From the NCBI GenBank assembly GCA_013115135.1, contig JABANP010000188.1, forward strand, positions 27,557 through 91,556: a stretch of DNA of 64,000 bases, written 5' to 3'. Origin of the DNA: Perkinsus olseni (Eukaryota; Perkinsozoa; Perkinsida; Perkinsidae). Of the stretch, positions 53,633 through 64,000 are shown in pieces (within the stretch, counting starts at the first letter, position 1; every line of letters starts with the position of its first letter). A program made the position numbers and the translations under genes. The notes below the pieces were generated by a model. The model had not been told where the DNA came from. It searched no databases and worked only from the letters and a program-made list of their open reading frames with translations.

Positions 53633-53830
53633 ACAGGAGAGAGCTGTGACGAGGTTCTGATGGGCCAGGCCGAAAAGCTGCCTGGTGCATTGGAGCTGCT
53701 CGACTGTCATCGTGTTGAATTTTCTTCAGTAATGCCATCGCTCGTCTTGGGTTACAATTACTACGGGCCCGTCATCCTGTCCGCAGGGCCATGCTGCCTT
53801 TCTAGCTTGTTGTTAAGGCTTCATTTTGTC

Positions 53831-55683
53831 ATGCTGCGTCTCGCGCAGAGGGGTTTCAGGAGCGCCGGTGGGGTCTTCAGGGAGGCTCGAGGCTTCTCCA
53901 CGATCGGGTTCATCGGACTGGGGAATATGGGCTCGGGAATGGCAGCTAATCTTTTGAAGGCCCAACGCAGCCTGGTCGTCTTTGATAAGATGAAAGACTC
54001 TCCTGGTAGTAGAAACAAGGGGCGTCTGCTCGTTATGGTAGTAGTAAAGTTTTGAGGGGCTTGGACGACTTGTAACAGCTTCTATAATTTTTCTACAGGC
54101 GTGTTTGCCAATCTAAATTTTCCTAGGAGACTTCTGTAAATCTACATGAGTGTTGAATTTAGAGAATTTAACAGATAATATGTTGAAAAAATCAGGTCGT
54201 AAGTATCCGCGGCTGTTGTTGGATCACAGGGGTGGAGCTAGCGATGGTACAGGGGCGTTCGCTCAGGCATCGTCGAGGCTGCTTCTAAAGGAGCTCGAGT
54301 GGCTGGGGATGTGGAGGAGCTGTGTAGCTGTGCTGATGTTATCATTTCTATGGTACCTGGCACTCGAGACGTAGTGGACCTCTACACCGCTGATGGAGGG
54401 GTAAGGGCGATGGCCGGGCTGGCGGCTCAACCTAGAGTGGATTTGGTAGCATAGTCTTTGACGTCCGAGTCCGAGCCTCGCTTCGCTCTAGGCGAGAACT
54501 ACTCTGTTGTCTTTATAACGTGTATACGGACCGTATTCTACATTTACCGTATTCAGAGTGCCGTACGTCAAAGCAAGATTAATACAATGACCTTGAATGG
54601 CTGCCTGACGTGAAATCATGTCCTATAATAGTAATGTCCTAGGCTGATAATAGTAATATTTATGTAGCCTGTACTGTATCTGAGTCTCTCTGCGGAACCC
54701 GGTGATTGAGGATGAGCAGGAAACCTGTTAGTAGTCAAGGTACTTCGTGTGCTACAATGCTTCCCTCACCGCGCATCGTGGTGTATTGCTTCATCGTCTC
54801 CTGCACCTCTTGGCCTGTGTGCTGCTCAGATCCTCTCTCTACTGAAGAAGCCCTCATTCTTAATAGACTGCTCTACCTATTGACCCTATAGCAGCTCAGC
54901 ATGTTATTAAGAAGGCCCAGGAGGAGGGGCACAGGATGGTAGATGCACCCGTTAGTGGCGGAGTACCGGCAGCTAAGGCTGGTGAGCACTGTTCAGCACG
55001 GTATGGAGGTATCGGGTTCGATCCCTGGAGCAGGCACTTTGACGTTTATGGTGGGCGCCGATAGTTCCGATGATTTGAAGGCAGCGACGGAGATTCTGAG
55101 TCCCATGGGCAACCCTAAGTACTGTGGATCAGCGGGCCTAGGGCAGGCAGTGAAAGTGTCGAACAACCTCATACTTGCGGCCAGCATGCTCGGCGTAGCG
55201 GAAGGCTTCCGGCTTGCTAAGTACGCACTGCCACCGTCTGCTTCATCTCCGCTAGAGCGCATCCTCAGGACGCTGGGTGTCGATCCAAAAGTCTTCGCCC
55301 AAATCGTGAACGCCTCCACTGGTCGCTGTTGGAGTTCGGATACTTACAATCCTGTGCCTGGTGTGATGGATAAGGACGTCCCGTCTAATAGGGGCTACGC
55401 TGGAGTAGGCGGGCCCTGCCTGGGTAACGCCATCGATGGGGGAGGTCTCAGGGGTTCATGGTGGACTTGATGGTGAAGGACTTGGACTTGGCGAAGGCTG
55501 CTGCGGAGGGCTGTGGTGCCGAAGTGAGAAGGGCTCGTTGTGTTTGTGATGACTCTGTGCACGTCTCAGGTTCCGGTGGCAAAATTCGCCCGGGAGGTCT
55601 ACGCCAGTGTGGGCGCCAAAGGGCATGGTAGGAAAGACTTCAGTTGTGTGTATGAATATCTCGACGGCAGCAGCAGCAAGTGA
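53831..55683 (+). CDS. HIBADH: 3-hydroxyisobutyrate dehydrogenase, with a one-base frame break
   Basis: Six exons (53831-54005, 54267-54445, 54848-54981, 55034-55404, 55452-55523 and 55570-55683) give 347 residues if one base is skipped. The presequence MLRLAQRGFRSAGGVFREAR precedes the NAD site TIGFIGLGNMGSGMAANLLK. Then come ADVIISMVPGTRDVVDLY, KPSFLIDCST, IDPIAAQHVIKKAQEEGHRM, VDAPVSGGVPAAKAG, the catalytic LGQAVKVSNNLILAAS lysine region, and RCWSSDTYNPVPGVM. The enzyme oxidises 3-hydroxyisobutyrate to methylmalonate semialdehyde in valine breakdown, in mitochondria. Between DCST and IDP the sequence has one extra T (54878), without any intron to remove it. Intron 3 carries a tRNA-like motif. 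Confidence 0.93.
54982..55033 (+). repeat. 52-nt intron with a tRNA T-arm-like sequence (sense)
   Basis: It begins GTGAGC and ends GAGCAG. The 3' half is TATCGGGTTCGATCCCTGGA, a T-stem/T-loop; the AG acceptor lies right behind it. Splicing joins PAAKAG to TLTFMVGA of HIBADH. The same T-loop and following GG are seen at 1486-1509. Confidence 0.8.
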
Positions 55684-56641
55684 GATTTTACATTTCGTGA
55701 ATTTTGTGTTTCATCATCATCATCATGTGAAGGATTGGAACCCATGCTGTATTGTGTTTTCTAGTAATGGTGTAACACGGCTGAACTCTCCCTCTCAATG
55801 ACCGGGGAAACCCATTCTGAAGGAATGATGAGTCTCTACTCAGTCGTCGGCCAGAGAATGTTTGAACTTGAGATGAGCCTGGACGCCATGCTGCTGCTCA
55901 CGGGCTTGCCACGAAACCTGCGGACCTGGCGTGACACGTGTCACCATCGTCATCTCTCTGTCCCCCCAAGGCCTGCTCCTACTGGAGTTGTATTTTCGCG
56001 GTAACGGAGGCTCTCGGCATGCGCATGGGAGCTGGGAGCTTGGAAGATGAAGTCATTCCTTGACGATCATGCAACGACGTCGTTGAGACGTTGATCGATC
56101 GGCCACTTTCGATGGGTAAACCCTGGGTCAGCCGGAATCAGCACGAGCCAGTTGTGCGCTGAAGTTGTGCTGCCGATCTCCGTGTCCCAAGATAGCGATC
56201 ATGAGAGGGCGGGCGCGTGAGGGGCAGCGACCTCCGAGTACGAAGTCATCGATGGACTGCTCATTCCTGAGGGGCCCTTCGGCTTGTCAAACTCTCAGCC
56301 ACAGCCATGAGGGATGCCGAAGGAAAGGCTCGATGCAATGGCTAGCTACTAGGCTACCGCTGCGAGGCTGAGTTGTGGTGCTGGTGGGAACAGCACGTCT
56401 GTTAGTAGACTCCAAATTTGGTAGGATGAGGCGAGATGTTGTTCATGCTCTATAGCTTGTATTGGAGTCGCCCATGTGTATTGGAGTCGCCCATGTAGCT
56501 ACTCAGCAATGAGCACACGGGCCTGGCCTGTGTCACCAGGCTGGTGACACAGGGCTGTCCCGGTAGTGACGATGGTATGCTGCTGTGTTGTATGGCGATG
56601 GTCTCTCTCAGGCATTTCTGTTTATATTCCTTTCCTGTTCT
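55684..56641. other. Intergenic, no supported gene
   Basis: Frames at 55798-56004 and 56165-56371 lack domains. A CAT trinucleotide run occurs near 55713 and a 19-bp unit is tandemly duplicated at 56459-56496 (GTATTGGAGTCGCCCATGT twice). Palindromes: GTGACACGTGTCAC at about 55931, and the 27-bp element at 56527-56553. Confidence 0.5.
56527..56553. repeat. 27-bp palindrome with a single-base centre
   Basis: CCTGTGTCACCAG at 56527-56539, centre G, exact inverted copy at 56541-56553. These 13-bp arms are the longest of this class in the window. It lies 88 bp upstream of the AARSD1 start codon. Confidence 0.95.
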
Positions 56642-59021
56642 ATGACTACTACTCGAGTTCTCTGTATAGCCCAGCCCAAGCTGCGCTCCGCCACCGCCAA
56701 GGTCCTCACTTGCGAGCCGGCCCCGAAGAAGCCGGTCGCTCCGATGGCCAAAGGTGATGGGTGTTGAGGGACCTCGTCTTTTGATGCCGATGATTATCTT
56801 AGGTTCCAAGTTCGTGGTGACGCTGGACCAGACCTTGCTGTACCCTGAGGGGGGCGGTCAGCCCTCTGATACCGGCCGTATTGGCACCGCTAAAGTCCTG
56901 TATGCAGACAAGAACTCTGAAGGGGAGGTAATGCTGGGGCTGAGGCTTGTCGCCTGTGATAGGCCTTGCATGCCGCTGCTCGATTCACTCATACTGACGA
57001 GAATTTACTCATAAGTTTCTTGAGATTTGATACTGTGAGATAAGAGCATTATGATTCTTGCCTTTCCACTGCGTGAAGTTGTGAGGGATTGTGAGCTTGT
57101 TGAGGTTGATTATCGCACGGCTTGCAATTGTGAGGCGGATAGGTTGATGTTCGTTCGGATTAGGTTCACCATTATGTGGACTCCAAGGTCGAAGTCGGGT
57201 CTGAGGTAGAGGTCACCATAGACTGGGCCAGGCGCTGGGATAACACCCAGCAGCACTCAGGTCAGCATCTCATCAGTGCTCTGTGCGAGGTGAGTCCGCT
57301 GCACGCAAGCCCAGCGTTACTCTCTTGCTTCAGACGCACGAGCTCTTCCCTGAGTTTGGCAACACCGATTCATGGGAGTTCGGAAGTCAGGCATGCACGG
57401 TTGACATCGGTCCCTGTAACTTGGATCTCATCCCTCAAGGTAAGAATCTCCCCGCCTTTGGCAGGAGTAACCTTTCGGATGGGCTGGCGTGCCTAGAGTG
57501 CGAGGAATCGATAGATCGCTGAACGTGTGAGAGATTTTACTTGCACAGCTGTGAAAATTGGATGCTAAAAACTCTATAGTAAGGTCATGGCTATCATGTT
57601 CTACCTGCCGCCTGCGATCGTGTATTTGAAGTCTCGTATTGAGTTGGGGACTACTCAAAATATTGAGATAGGTTCTGGATGAGTGTTGATAGTTTCTAGC
57701 ATGTGAAACTTATAAGAATCGCAAACGTGCTTATCGATGGGTGATGATGCGGCCGAGTTCACCAGCCTTGATGGTGCTCAATGCCAACACAGCGCTCGAT
57801 TGTCCTCATCTTGCTAATGGTATGTTCATTGTGATGCTGACTTCAGGCGAAACGCTGGAGTCCCGCGTGAAGGCTTTGGAAGATCACTGCAATCAGGCGA
57901 TCCGGGAGCACCGAACAGTTTTCAACCGCCAGATGAAGCGCAGTGAGTTGGAAGATGAGAACGGCAACAGAGATCCGTAAGGCCCTTGGGGGAGTCAGCA
58001 TTTTCAAGTCCGCCTTGCCGGTTGTAGATCCGACCTGTGCTGATTTTCTGTTTTAGGATGCTTCGCTCCGCCTTGCCGACGAAGGTGAAGGGAGACGTTT
58101 TTAGAATTGTGGAGATCGATGGCATCGAGAAGAATGCTTGTGGTGGGACTCATGTTGAGAACCTCGCCGAGCTACAGTGTGTGAAGATCACTGGTGAGAA
58201 TTTCGTGGCGCGCAGTCATGACTTCGTTGGTACTTCAGGACACTCGTGGAAGGCCTCTACGAAGATCCTCACTCTGAGCTTCCTCATCGGCCAGAGAGTC
58301 CTCGATCGTTTTGACGAATGCTGTGCTCGCGAAGCTGCCATGATCAACGAGTTGAGTTGCAAGCGAGAGAAGCTGCCTGACCTCGTCCAGCAACGCTTGC
58401 AGCAGCTCACAGTGGCCAATCGACAGGTGAGTCGAAACGTCATTGTGAATGCTGCCGGTTATCGCGTTAGCCTCGTCGTTGCGTTGTGTCTCGTCGTGGT
58501 GGCTACGGCTAGGTTGTCGATCTGTCAGGTGAAGGCCCTTTCTGATGAGCTGGTCCAGTTCCTGGCCTCCGATATGCTCACTAAGGCCTCTGAAGGGAAG
58601 GTTGTCGGTACCTTCAGAGATTGTGAGTCCGCCTTCCTACATCTACTCGAGAAGGCCCTGTCAGAGAAGATCAAGGCGTCCGAGGGAGGCCCAAGGGCGG
58701 TAACACGAACCCTGTGTCGCCGTCGACTCTATTATCGTTTCGTTCCCTCAGATTCTCCTTTGCTGCCCCACAGCCTTTCTCTTCGCGGACTATAACGAAG
58801 GCACCCCTCTGTTGTCGAATAAGGATATGCTCAATTCGGTAGGCCGCTTCGGCTTCTGGGCTCGGCTGAAGTAGAGTTCCTGACAGTTACTAGCGGAGTT
58901 CGGAGCGAAGGGAGCTGGCGGAAAGAAGCCTATCTGGCAGGGCAAGTCCATCACAGGCATCAAGGAGCGCAACTTCAAGAAGGCCATGGGCGTCATCGAG
59001 GAGGCCGCTAAGGATCTGTAA
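56642..59021 (+). CDS. AARSD1: Alanyl-tRNA editing protein (Aarsd1/AlaX-L type)
   Basis: Ten exons (56642-56753, 56803-56927, 57164-57289, 57334-57439, 57847-57976, 58057-58193, 58239-58426, 58529-58699, 58752-58838 and 58887-59021) join in phase to 438 residues. The editing domain shows FVVTLDQTLLYPEGGGQPSD, TIDWARRWDNTQQHSGQHLI with the zinc-binding HxxxH, GTHV in FRIVEIDGIEKNACGGTHVE, and the C-terminal coiled helix RVLDRFDECCAREAAMINEL. The last exon, GAKGAGGKKPIWQGKSITGI, matches the glycine-rich end of the family. It hydrolyses mischarged seryl-tRNA(Ala) in trans. The N-terminal 40 residues (PKLRSATAKVLTCEPAPKK) are somewhat basic. Confidence 0.94.
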
Positions 59022-59281
59022 ATGATACCAGTGTTCCTATTATTGTTTTCGACTGTTTATACTGCTACTACTGGAGAGATGTGAAGACCTTCGCTTCGTC
59101 TTGAGCGATGAATTGGGAGGGGAGGGGGTGTCGGGATGGGTGCTACAGTGTGGGGCTGAGTCATGGGCCAACCACCTTGCTTGCAGAAGCGCCGCTCAAG
59201 GCCTTCCAATCGAGTGCTTGGTAGTTCGTAGCGGGATATGCCTTAGTGTTCACCAACAGTGTGAAGTGGGAATAATTTGGT

Positions 59282-60363
59282 ATGAGTCGTCGCACTATAC
59301 GAGCACTTCGCGAATTCATTGAGCAATCGCAAATTGGAGAGGAGGTCGAAGAAACTGACGCTGTTATGTTGGACTTGAGAGTCAAAGTACAGCAGGCTTT
59401 GCGAGGGATATGGCTTTTTACTTCTTTGTCTCCTTTCTCTAAGGCTGAGGGCTCGAAATTTTCACCGCACCAACGGTTCAGCAACTTACGACCATCAGTT
59501 TTTGTTCGTTCCAATGCTGAGCCGGCCCGAATTGCAGTATTGGCTGCGCACAGCACACCGGCGGTGTTGTACTCTAGCTGCCTCTTCCAAGGTACCCCAG
59601 GAAGAGACCCGACCAACTCACCGATGGAAGCTACCGATCGCTGGGGAGGTGCGCCGTGCTCTTCGCTTTTCCTCGGCTTGACGTTCTCGCACAGGTCCGA
59701 CAACGCAGCCGAGAACGAGTGGTCCCGAGTTATCCATCTTACGAAAGCGTTGGTATAACGGAGTTCATCGACTTGCAGTCTATCGGTGGACGTGTTAAAG
59801 TGAAGGTGAGTCGGAGTGAGGACTCTCGAATCGTCTTATCGAGTGTCATCCACCTTTGCACTATCTCGTTGCGATGGGCGTAGTCGAAGAGCACAACATG
59901 GATGGACTGGGCTTACAGGGAGGATGTGGTATGAGGAGCTCTCGAGTTGGAGCTAGTATGAAAACAGATCGATGGTATCATGCATGCGATGCACCTCTGA
60001 ACGGCAAATGACTTTTCTGGCTTGACGGTGCCATGCTCCGGGAGGGGCCTTACGTTAGCGCTCTTTTTTCTATGGGTTCCCGTCAAGCTGTCGATGGTGA
60101 GTCGAATCTCGAGATTCTGTCTACAGTAGCACTGATAAAGTCACTCACCAGCGTCAAGCTGATCTTAAGGTTCCATAATTCAAATCTTGAACAGCTACAG
60201 TTTTCGAAAGCGTCCGCCGAGATCGGTCTGTCGGCAGATGAAAGACTGGGAGGTGCGAGAGGTGGGCATCGACGGTAAAGTAGCCAGACTGCCCTTCGAG
60301 ACGGGGGTGGAGGGATGGAGGGAAGTTGAGCAGAAAATGCAGACACAAACGATGCATAAGTGA
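59282..60363 (+). CDS. Hypothetical small protein, at least three exons
   Basis: ATG 59282 opens MSRRTIRALREFIEQSQIGE and DAVMLDLRVK (to 59386). An intron ending CGCACAG leads to 59695-59805: VRQRSRERVVPSYPSYESVG and TEFIDLQSIGGRVKVK. A last exon at about 60238-60363 reads MKDWEVREVGIDGKVARLPF and GWREVEQKMQTQTMHK, with TGA 60361-60363. The connection from the second to the last exon is uncertain. The first intron (59387-59694) holds no obvious exon. An antisense frame (59161-59703) covers the first intron and is less plausible. The family is not recognised. Confidence 0.4.
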
Positions 60364-60559
60364 GTTGTCTCAAACTCAGCTATTCGCGCTCGGGAAGCGG
60401 TCCGCAGGTTGGAGTCCTTCACCCCCAAGTGATGGTATAGACGATACGCCTTTGCCTGACGCTGACTCGACCGAAGAGCTCCGAAAGGCCTTCTGGGAGG
60501 GGTAGCGGGAAGGGCCGTATTAAGGAGGGATTGAAGGGCAAGATGTTATCAGTTACTCC

Positions 60560-63500
60560 ATGAAAGCGGAGGAGGCCAGAGCCTTCGTCTTGGAGTGCTG
60601 TGGGGAAGAAGCCCTGAGGAATATAGAACTGTTCCTCGATATGCATAGAGTGAGCCTGGAGGTCTTCAGAGGAGTGACGAACCCCGCATGCTCAGGCGAA
60701 CGCGGGTACGACCGACGCCCCTGCGTGGAAGCATGTGTTGGTCTGTGAGCTGCCGTCTACCTTCACCAAGAGCGATGTAAAGAAGATCAGGGGCGCCATG
60801 CTCCGTATCACAGAAGAAGTAAGAGGAAGATACCGTCGCGATGTGTCCCGCGGTGGCACTGAGTGTCGTCGATCAGATCACCTGCTCGGTGAGTTCGAAG
60901 TTTTTTGCGAACAAGACAATGCTGAGCCTGTCGTCGGATGCGGAGACGAGCAGCATGCTGGAGAGGGTCCTAGACGCTGGAGATGTCAAGCGGTTCATGA
61001 GCTTCTATATGGCAGGGTAGGTGGGGAAGGCGGCGTAACGCTCAAAATACTCGGCATTTGGGAAAGTGAAGGTTTCTGACCGGGGTTGACGGGAAGAGTC
61101 TCCGGGCGTGGGTTGAGGCTCTCTCTTTCCTCTGGCTCAGCTACTCGCCTGATTTTTTGGATCTGCACTTTCGCCTGCCGCAAGGAGAGACGGCTGAATC
61201 GCACTTGCAAGATTTTCGGGAAAAGATACGCCTCAAACTCAAGGAGGTGCGCTTTGCCCTCAACACGGAAGAGGAGGCTGAACAGGTGAGGTCGCTGTCT
61301 CAGAGAGCCTTCCACTATCTTTACCGACCGCAGGATGCGTATCCGGTCCGAGTCTCCTGGTCTCGAGCCTTCTCGCAAACCGGCCTGATAGGGCGAGCGC
61401 GATGGCGTTTCGTTTTGCATAAAGTGAACATCGACATGCCAACGCTACAGAGTCATCTCGAGCGAAGGCTCAAGCTGCCGCGGGACTCGCTGCATTTTGC
61501 CGGCCTCAAGGATAAGAGAGGGCTCACCTATCAGTACGTAGGAGAGACGCTTCGCTCCGCCGAGTTCGAGTGTGGTTTTCGGGCTGATCGACTTGCGATG
61601 GTATAATACTGTATAGTAATACTGAAAGTATTTATGGTGTTTACAAAAGAACTAACATGATTAATTTTATATATTCATGTCCTTAAAGTTGTTATTTGTT
61701 TTCTCTTTTCTACAGAATGCTGAAGTCTTGGACGAATGCTTCCAGGTTCGCCACCTTGCCAGCCACACACAGTCCAGCGGAGATTCAGTTCGCTATAGAG
61801 GATCTGTGCAGCACCTTCAAGAGAGGTTGGGCTCAAGTCGATAATTTCGAGACCGACAATACCTCAAGGAAGCTGCAGTACGGGATGCTCATGGGGTAGG
61901 TCGACTACTCCGGTTCTTAGCACGAGGGGCCGAGGGGCACCCTCTGATTTTCAGAAATTTCTTCCGCGTGCGCGTACGTGGAGTTCCCCAAGGCGCATCG
62001 GAGAGGCTCAAATCCCTACGAGAGCTCGGCTTTGTGAACTACTTTGGCCTGCAGCGTTTCGGATGGGCCCTGGATGGTGGCTCACAACATGTGAGAGCGT
62101 GACCTGTCTCCAACACTCGCAGTGTAGCGGGTAGGTTCGTATTGGTGGGGCTATCCTGTGCAAGGACTACAAGCGGGCTATACGGAATTGGATGAAGCCG
62201 CCGAAAGGGGACAACACGGCCCAGGCGGAGGTGAGCTCATGTTCTCACCCGAGGACGTGTTTCGCCTCTGTTCGAGGGGAATACAGTATGATCATGGAAC
62301 TGCTGTCTGAGCAGTTGATACGTCCACTACTAGTCTCAGAGAGGGAGTTACGTTCCGAGTGGTATTGCCGTTCCGTCAGGTGTTCAGACAATGGCTAGCG
62401 GATGGGGACTCGGCCAAGGCTGTGTCGTCGCTCAGAGAGCTGTCTTCTGAGAACAACAGGGACCTCAACTGGTATTCAACTCCGCTCACTCAGCGCCTAG
62501 GTCAGTCGAGGCCGTCCAGGTGGATAGACGCCTTGCTTATTGTTGGCGATAATGGTGAGCACTGGAAGTACCGCCAAGCCGTGAAGAGACTCCCTCGAAG
62601 TGTCGTCCACCTCTTCCCCAATGCCTACACGGCCTGCCTGTGGAATCGGCTAGCTAGCAAGTGAGCGAACCTCGTCCGACCGGCCCGAACGTATCAGCTC
62701 GACGATTAGGCGAATTAAGGAGGGTGGCTTGACTGTACGCGTGGGGGATCTCGTAGCAGTGGGAGCCGAGGACAACCTCGAGGAGCTTACACTGATCAAG
62801 ACCGAGGAGGATGCACAGAAGTATGACGTGCCGATTTTAAAGTCACTTGTCCGTTTTCTCAATCCTAGGTTCGAATTGACCGACGTTAGGATACCTCTGC
62901 TAGGGTTGTCAACGGAGCGATGCCCTGTGAGAGATGCCGGAGTTAACGTCCATGCACTGTGAGTTGCCATAGAGCAGTCCATGCGGTTGAGCATGCGTTG
63001 CTTTCTTTGCGGCGTTTACGCTCATGTGGAAGGGTGAGCAATACCTTGATCTCAGCGTAGAGACTCTCGGATTTTCCTCTTCTTGCGCGGCGTGGTTCTA
63101 AACGCAAACACATTACACAAGACAGAAGCTAGGTGTTCACAGGGGTCGACCATGATCAATGCAATAGTACAAGATGGAGCCAGAGAGAAGTCTTATCTTA
63201 TTCCATCAGTGGCCATGCAGAGTTTCTAGAAATGGAGGGCGACCGATATACAGAGAATTTTCGTGTGAGCGGAGCGACTTCGCATGCGAACACTAGGGTT
63301 CCCTTCATACTAGCGACGTGAGAGACTATTGTAGCCTACTTCGCACTTGAACTGCGGGGTATGGATGTCGCTATAGGTGACGCCGCAGATGGGGGCAGAC
63401 TGCTCGCACATACTTTGCACTCGGCAATAGGAAGTTAGAAATGGGAATCTCCAGGTACAGTGATCTGCTGGATGAATCGATAAATCTTGGCGAGATTGGC

Positions 63501-63877
63501 CCGTGGGCCCGTGATGGTATCGATTTCGATCTGACCCCTCACGTTGGGTGCCGAGTCGTCATCAAAACTATAGCGCGGCCATTGGTGGTGAGACCAGTAG
63601 CACTGCACGCCGAGGAGGAATGGAAGATGGACTGGGGGGAGAACGTGAAAAGGAACATGCTCCTGGATGTGAGGGACGCTGCTGGTTCTAGCTACTGCTA
63701 GTTCTGCTTTAGTTCTACCTACCTCGTGGGAGCTATGCAACGATGCTGCTACGCGAGCTTGGGGTTCACCAAGCCCTCGGGAGAGCCAGATGGAGATTCA
63801 TGACGTGGTGGCCCGCACGAATTCAACGTTTCTGTTCAACACGTTTCTATGCTGCTCGTGGCGTTGACTTGTGGTAA
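60560..63877 (+). CDS. PUS7: TruD/PUS7-family tRNA pseudouridine synthase
   Basis: Eleven exons (60560-60649, 60696-60818, 60877-61016, 61072-61533, 61716-61895, 61955-62090, 62135-62230, 62380-62660, 62710-62926, 63435-63668 and 63713-63877) join in phase to 707 residues. Motifs are those of TruD: RWRFVLHKVNIDMPTLQSHL, LHFAGLKDKRGLTYQ with the catalytic Asp in GLKDKR, LGFVNYFGLQRFG, FPNAYTACLWNRLASKRIKE, GLTVRVGDLVAVGAEDN, VGCRVVIKTIARPLVVRP and the C-terminal FYLPRGSYATMLLRELGV. PUS7 converts uridine to pseudouridine in tRNA and other RNAs. Upstream, a frame at about 60439-60503 (GIDDTPLPDADSTEELRKAF) may be an extra 5' exon, so the true start may be earlier. The 508-nt intron at 62927-63434 is the longest. 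Confidence 0.92.
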
Positions 63878-64000
63878 ATTCACGACCCGGCCCGATGCTT
63901 CCCTCTCGGGACACAACAGAGACACTATAAGGAAAGATCCGACAGGAGCATCAACCTGTCGGTACATGCCGGGCCGGTGGTAGGGTGTTGGTTCTGGGTT
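63878..64000. other. 3' flank of PUS7
   Basis: GC-rich sequence with no frame that I can support. The window ends here. Confidence 0.5.

Noticed and set aside
59161..59703. A 180-codon minus-strand gene
   Set aside because: It overlaps plausible plus-strand exons, has no domain, and is cysteine- and arginine-scattered like an antisense shadow.
1..64000. Bacterial contamination, prophage, IS elements or CRISPR arrays
   Set aside because: Pervasive spliceosomal introns and eukaryotic families are spread over the whole window; no regularly spaced repeat arrays or transposase frames are visible.

Overview
The window looks like nuclear DNA of a compact protist genome. Coding exons are interrupted by many GT-AG introns, most of them 42-58 nt. 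The proteins are typically eukaryotic: P5A ATPase, NADPH-cytochrome P450 reductase, casein kinase 2 beta, queuosine-salvage glycosylase and Aarsd1. The standard genetic code fits every solved gene. An alveolate such as Perkinsus is my best guess from intron size, gene density and an array of lineage-specific secreted proteins, but no sequence here proves it.

Layout. 1-8.4 kb, plus strand: a 3' gene end, a LOTUS/OST-HTH exon, a small EamA/TMEM42-like membrane protein, a gene with a 42-bp minisatellite, a coiled-coil gene and two unassigned multi-exon genes. 9-16 kb, mostly minus: mitochondrial thioredoxin, a SpoU/TrmH RNA methyltransferase, an uncharacterised gene and a K+-dependent Na+/Ca2+-exchanger-like gene, head to head with an RRM gene. 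17-31 kb: six paralogous secreted-protein genes, all on the minus strand, in partly duplicated units with hairpins and a foldback insertion, plus one unrelated secreted protein. 31.7-36.8 kb, minus: a P5A (Spf1/ATP13A1) ATPase in at least 14 exons. 37-64 kb, plus: QNG1, a DsbA/FrnE-like protein, CPR, a 2Fe-2S protein with a signal peptide, an LRR protein, CK2 beta, hypothetical genes, a SWIM-zinc-finger protein, mitochondrial ferredoxin, HIBADH, AARSD1 and PUS7.

How the genes relate. They do not form an operon. Mitochondrial redox and iron-sulfur functions (thioredoxin, ferredoxin, HIBADH) and tRNA biology (SpoU methylase, QNG1, AARSD1, PUS7) recur. The secreted array is the accessory part.

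Most interesting signals. (1) At least six short introns in five genes carry a tRNA T-arm/3'-half-like sequence, in either orientation. (2) There is an excess of perfect inverted repeats with a single-base centre, some arranged as three alternating half-sites. (3) The secreted-gene array shows fresh duplications. (4) Three conserved genes have reading-frame breaks that no GT-AG intron explains. Exon joins were worked out by eye from splice signals, phase and family motifs, so boundaries need RNA support.
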